Part shown: piece by piece, positions 62,649 through 64,000 of the stretch
How the letters are laid out: every line of letters begins with the position of its first letter
How positions within the stretch are numbered: position 1 is the first letter of the stretch
Source: Rheinheimera sp. SA_1
Lineage (GTDB): Bacteria; Pseudomonadota; Gammaproteobacteria; Enterobacterales; Alteromonadaceae
NCBI RefSeq assembly: GCF_001669775.1
Contig: NZ_LXWK01000011.1
Span: forward strand, 682,001-746,000
Reading direction: 5' to 3'
DNA length: 64,000 nt
Notes under the pieces: generated by a model
What the model was told of the DNA's origin: nothing
The model's input: only the letters and a program-made list of their open reading frames with translations
The model's database searches: none
Translations under genes and position numbers: made by a program

Positions 62649-63485
62649 TTATTTGCGACTACGATACAGCGCAAACAACTCAGCAACCTTGCCTCTGGTA
62701 CTGCCTTTTTGACTGATTGAACGCCCGACCTGGATTGAATGCAACTCAGCGCCCTGATATATTTTTCGGGTCCAGCTGGTGTCGTGGTTGCTAATAAGTA
62801 CGTTATGCCCACTCAGTGTGGCTTGCTCAGATAGACTGGCCAAATCCGCCTGATCATCCAGGTTAAAGCTATTTTTGGCATAAGAAGTAAAACTGGCAGT
62901 TTTTGATAATGGTACGTATGGCGGATCACAATACACTGCAGCGCCGGTTGGCAATTGAGCAAACAACTGCTGGTAATCGAGGCAGACAAATGTGGCGCGG
63001 GTGGCTTTTTCGGCAAAAGCCTCTAATTCAGCTTCCGGGAAATACGGTTTTTTGTAAGAACCAAACGGCACATTAAACAACCCCGATTGGTTATAACGAC
63101 ATAAGCCATTGTAACAATGCCGGTTCAGATACAAAAATTGCAAAGAGCGCAAGTACGGATCTGTCGTTTGATTGAACTGCTGCCGGATCGCCAGATAACT
63201 GGCTTTGTCATTGTGGCCTTCAGTAAAAAACATTCGGGCATCGGCAATCAGTTGTGCCGGTCTCGTTTGTAAAAACTGATATAAATGGATCAGATCGGCA
63301 TTAATGTCGTTCAGCAAATAACGCGAATAATCAGTATTTAAAAACACTGAACCCGCACCAACAAAAGGTTCAACCAAAACGTCAGCTGCCGGCAAATGGC
63401 CGGTGATCGCTTCGACCAGATTGAATTTCCCGCCCGCCCATTTCAAAAATGCCCGTTGCTTTTTCACGGTAACTATTTTGCTCAA
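62649..63485 (-). CDS. dam: DNA adenine methyltransferase Dam
   Basis: This 278-residue class alpha N6-adenine methyltransferase should modify GATC. FLKWAGGKFNLVEAI (about 13-27) and EPFVGAGSVFLN (about 39-50) form the SAM site, and YCDPPYVPLS (about 185-194) is the catalytic DPPY motif. Dam directs mismatch repair, replication timing and some promoters. It follows damX by 16 bases, as in enterics. The next enteric genes rpe, gph and trpS lie 1.6 kb away beyond the plus-strand genes. Confidence 0.95.
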   Translation of the reverse strand: MSKIVTVKKQRAFLKWAGGKFNLVEAITGHLPAADVLVEPFVGAGSVFLNTDYSRYLLNDINADLIHLYQFLQTRPAQLIADARMFFTEGHNDKASYLAIRQQFNQTTDPYLRSLQFLYLNRHCYNGLCRYNQSGLFNVPFGSYKKPYFPEAELEAFAEKATRATFVCLDYQQLFAQLPTGAAVYCDPPYVPLSKTASFTSYAKNSFNLDDQADLASLSEQATLSGHNVLISNHDTSWTRKIYQGAELHSIQVGRSISQKGSTRGKVAELFALYRSRK

Positions 63486-63500
63486 CCTGACGCCACCTGA

Positions 63501-64000
63501 CTATTGAATGCTGATTTCGCTGTGAATATCGGCTAACGGTTTCACAAAAGCCTGCTGCAATGCGGGCGGTAACTGGCTGATTTGGGCCTTGGCTTCGGTC
63601 GAATCGGCAAAAGGGGCCATCACGACAATCAATTGCCGCTGGCCATTTTTTTGTCGTTGATAGGTGTAAGTTTCCAGTCCTGGATAACTGGCAACAAAAT
63701 CTTTGAGTGCGCCATCATTGGACAGAACCACCAGCTGCAATGCTACCGCCTGACCGGACATCGATAACAAGTCAGCTTCGGCATAACCATAACCGCCATT
63801 GCTGGTGCTGCTTTGTGCGAGTTCAGCCTGTGCTTCAGCGGCCAGATCAGGCTCCACTGACTGCGACGTTGACGCTGGTTCGTTATTCAGTTCTTCCGCC
63901 ATTTGCTCGGCTACTGAAACTTCTGTCTCAGCGGCGATCACCACTTCAGGTGATTGCGGCTCTGGCTCAACACCTTGTGTTAAATCAGGCACTTTGCTGT
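63501..64000 (-). CDS. damX: DamX, C-terminal part (SPOR domain), truncated by the window edge
   Basis: This is the last 166 residues or so of a protein whose start lies beyond position 64000; the frame is open to the edge. An acidic, Ala/Glu/Ser-rich stretch is followed by a SPOR domain (about the last 85 residues; VALQLVVLSNDGALKDFVASY, LETYTYQRQ, RQLIVVMAPFADSTEAKAQI). SPOR domains bind denuded septal glycan. DamX is a membrane cell-division protein, and its place before dam is conserved. Confidence 0.85.
   Translation of the reverse strand, partial: SKVPDLTQGVEPEPQSPEVVIAAETEVSVAEQMAEELNNEPASTSQSVEPDLAAEAQAELAQSSTSNGGYGYAEADLLSMSGQAVALQLVVLSNDGALKDFVASYPGLETYTYQRQKNGQRQLIVVMAPFADSTEAKAQISQLPPALQQAFVKPLADIHSEISIQ

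Noticed and set aside
1-64000. CRISPR array, tRNA, rRNA, integrase or prophage genes
   Set aside because: No regularly spaced repeat, cloverleaf, rRNA segment, recombinase or phage structural gene could be recognised.

Overview
The window is a chromosomal segment of a Gammaproteobacterium. The gene order parC-(x)-parE-yqiA-cpdA-yqiB-nudF/tolC, the ygiF/glnE and folK-folB/plsY sets, rpe-trpS next to dam-damX, and genes such as rraB, a DUF2970 protein, a TorF-type porin and gspA/gspB point to the Alteromonadales/Chromatiales side, Rheinheimera- or Alishewanella-like. That genus-level guess is an inference from gene content. No tRNA, rRNA, CRISPR array, prophage or complete insertion sequence was seen. 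About 95 percent of the bases are coding.

Layout. 1-8 kb: an NhaC-family antiporter behind a structured leader, a DUF481 outer-membrane protein, a DUF4239 membrane protein, a patatin/beta-barrel (type Vd-like) protein next to a LprI-MliC lysozyme-inhibitor fusion, then rraB and plsC. 8-17 kb: topoisomerase IV genes parC and parE, separated by an orphan TPR membrane protein and an ERIC-like repeat, then yqiA, cpdA, yqiB and nudF, with tolC divergent. 18-26 kb: lpxL, a hypothetical, glnE, ygiF, ygiM, a REP/MITE-like palindrome and two small unknowns. 26-29 kb: a LysR regulator whose start codon abuts a second ERIC-like element, then TSUP, pirin and DoxX genes.

29.5-42 kb is the signalling region. 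It holds a 1141-residue two-propeller (ligand-sensor type) histidine kinase, two single-domain receivers that converge and overlap, and a Wsp-like chemosensory operon (cheW-cheR/TPR-cheW-mcp-cheA/REC-cheB-REC). The last receiver of that operon loses its final helix-strand unit exactly where the convergent gene ends, and no diguanylate cyclase or other output gene follows. This is the most unusual part of the window.

42-64 kb: an Lrp-type regulator divergent from a PutA that lacks the N-terminal DNA-binding domain, an ECF sigma/anti-sigma/lipoprotein cluster ending in a heptanucleotide repeat, a degenerate HD-GYP-like protein, gspB-gspA, cca, a two-gene RND efflux operon, folK-folB/plsY, trpS and rpe (gph is missing between them), a TorF-like porin, two small membrane or exported proteins, dam, and the 3' end of damX running off the window. 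Many start codons were moved downstream of the longest open frame, using Shine-Dalgarno position, signal-peptide position or family length. Each choice is explained in its entry.
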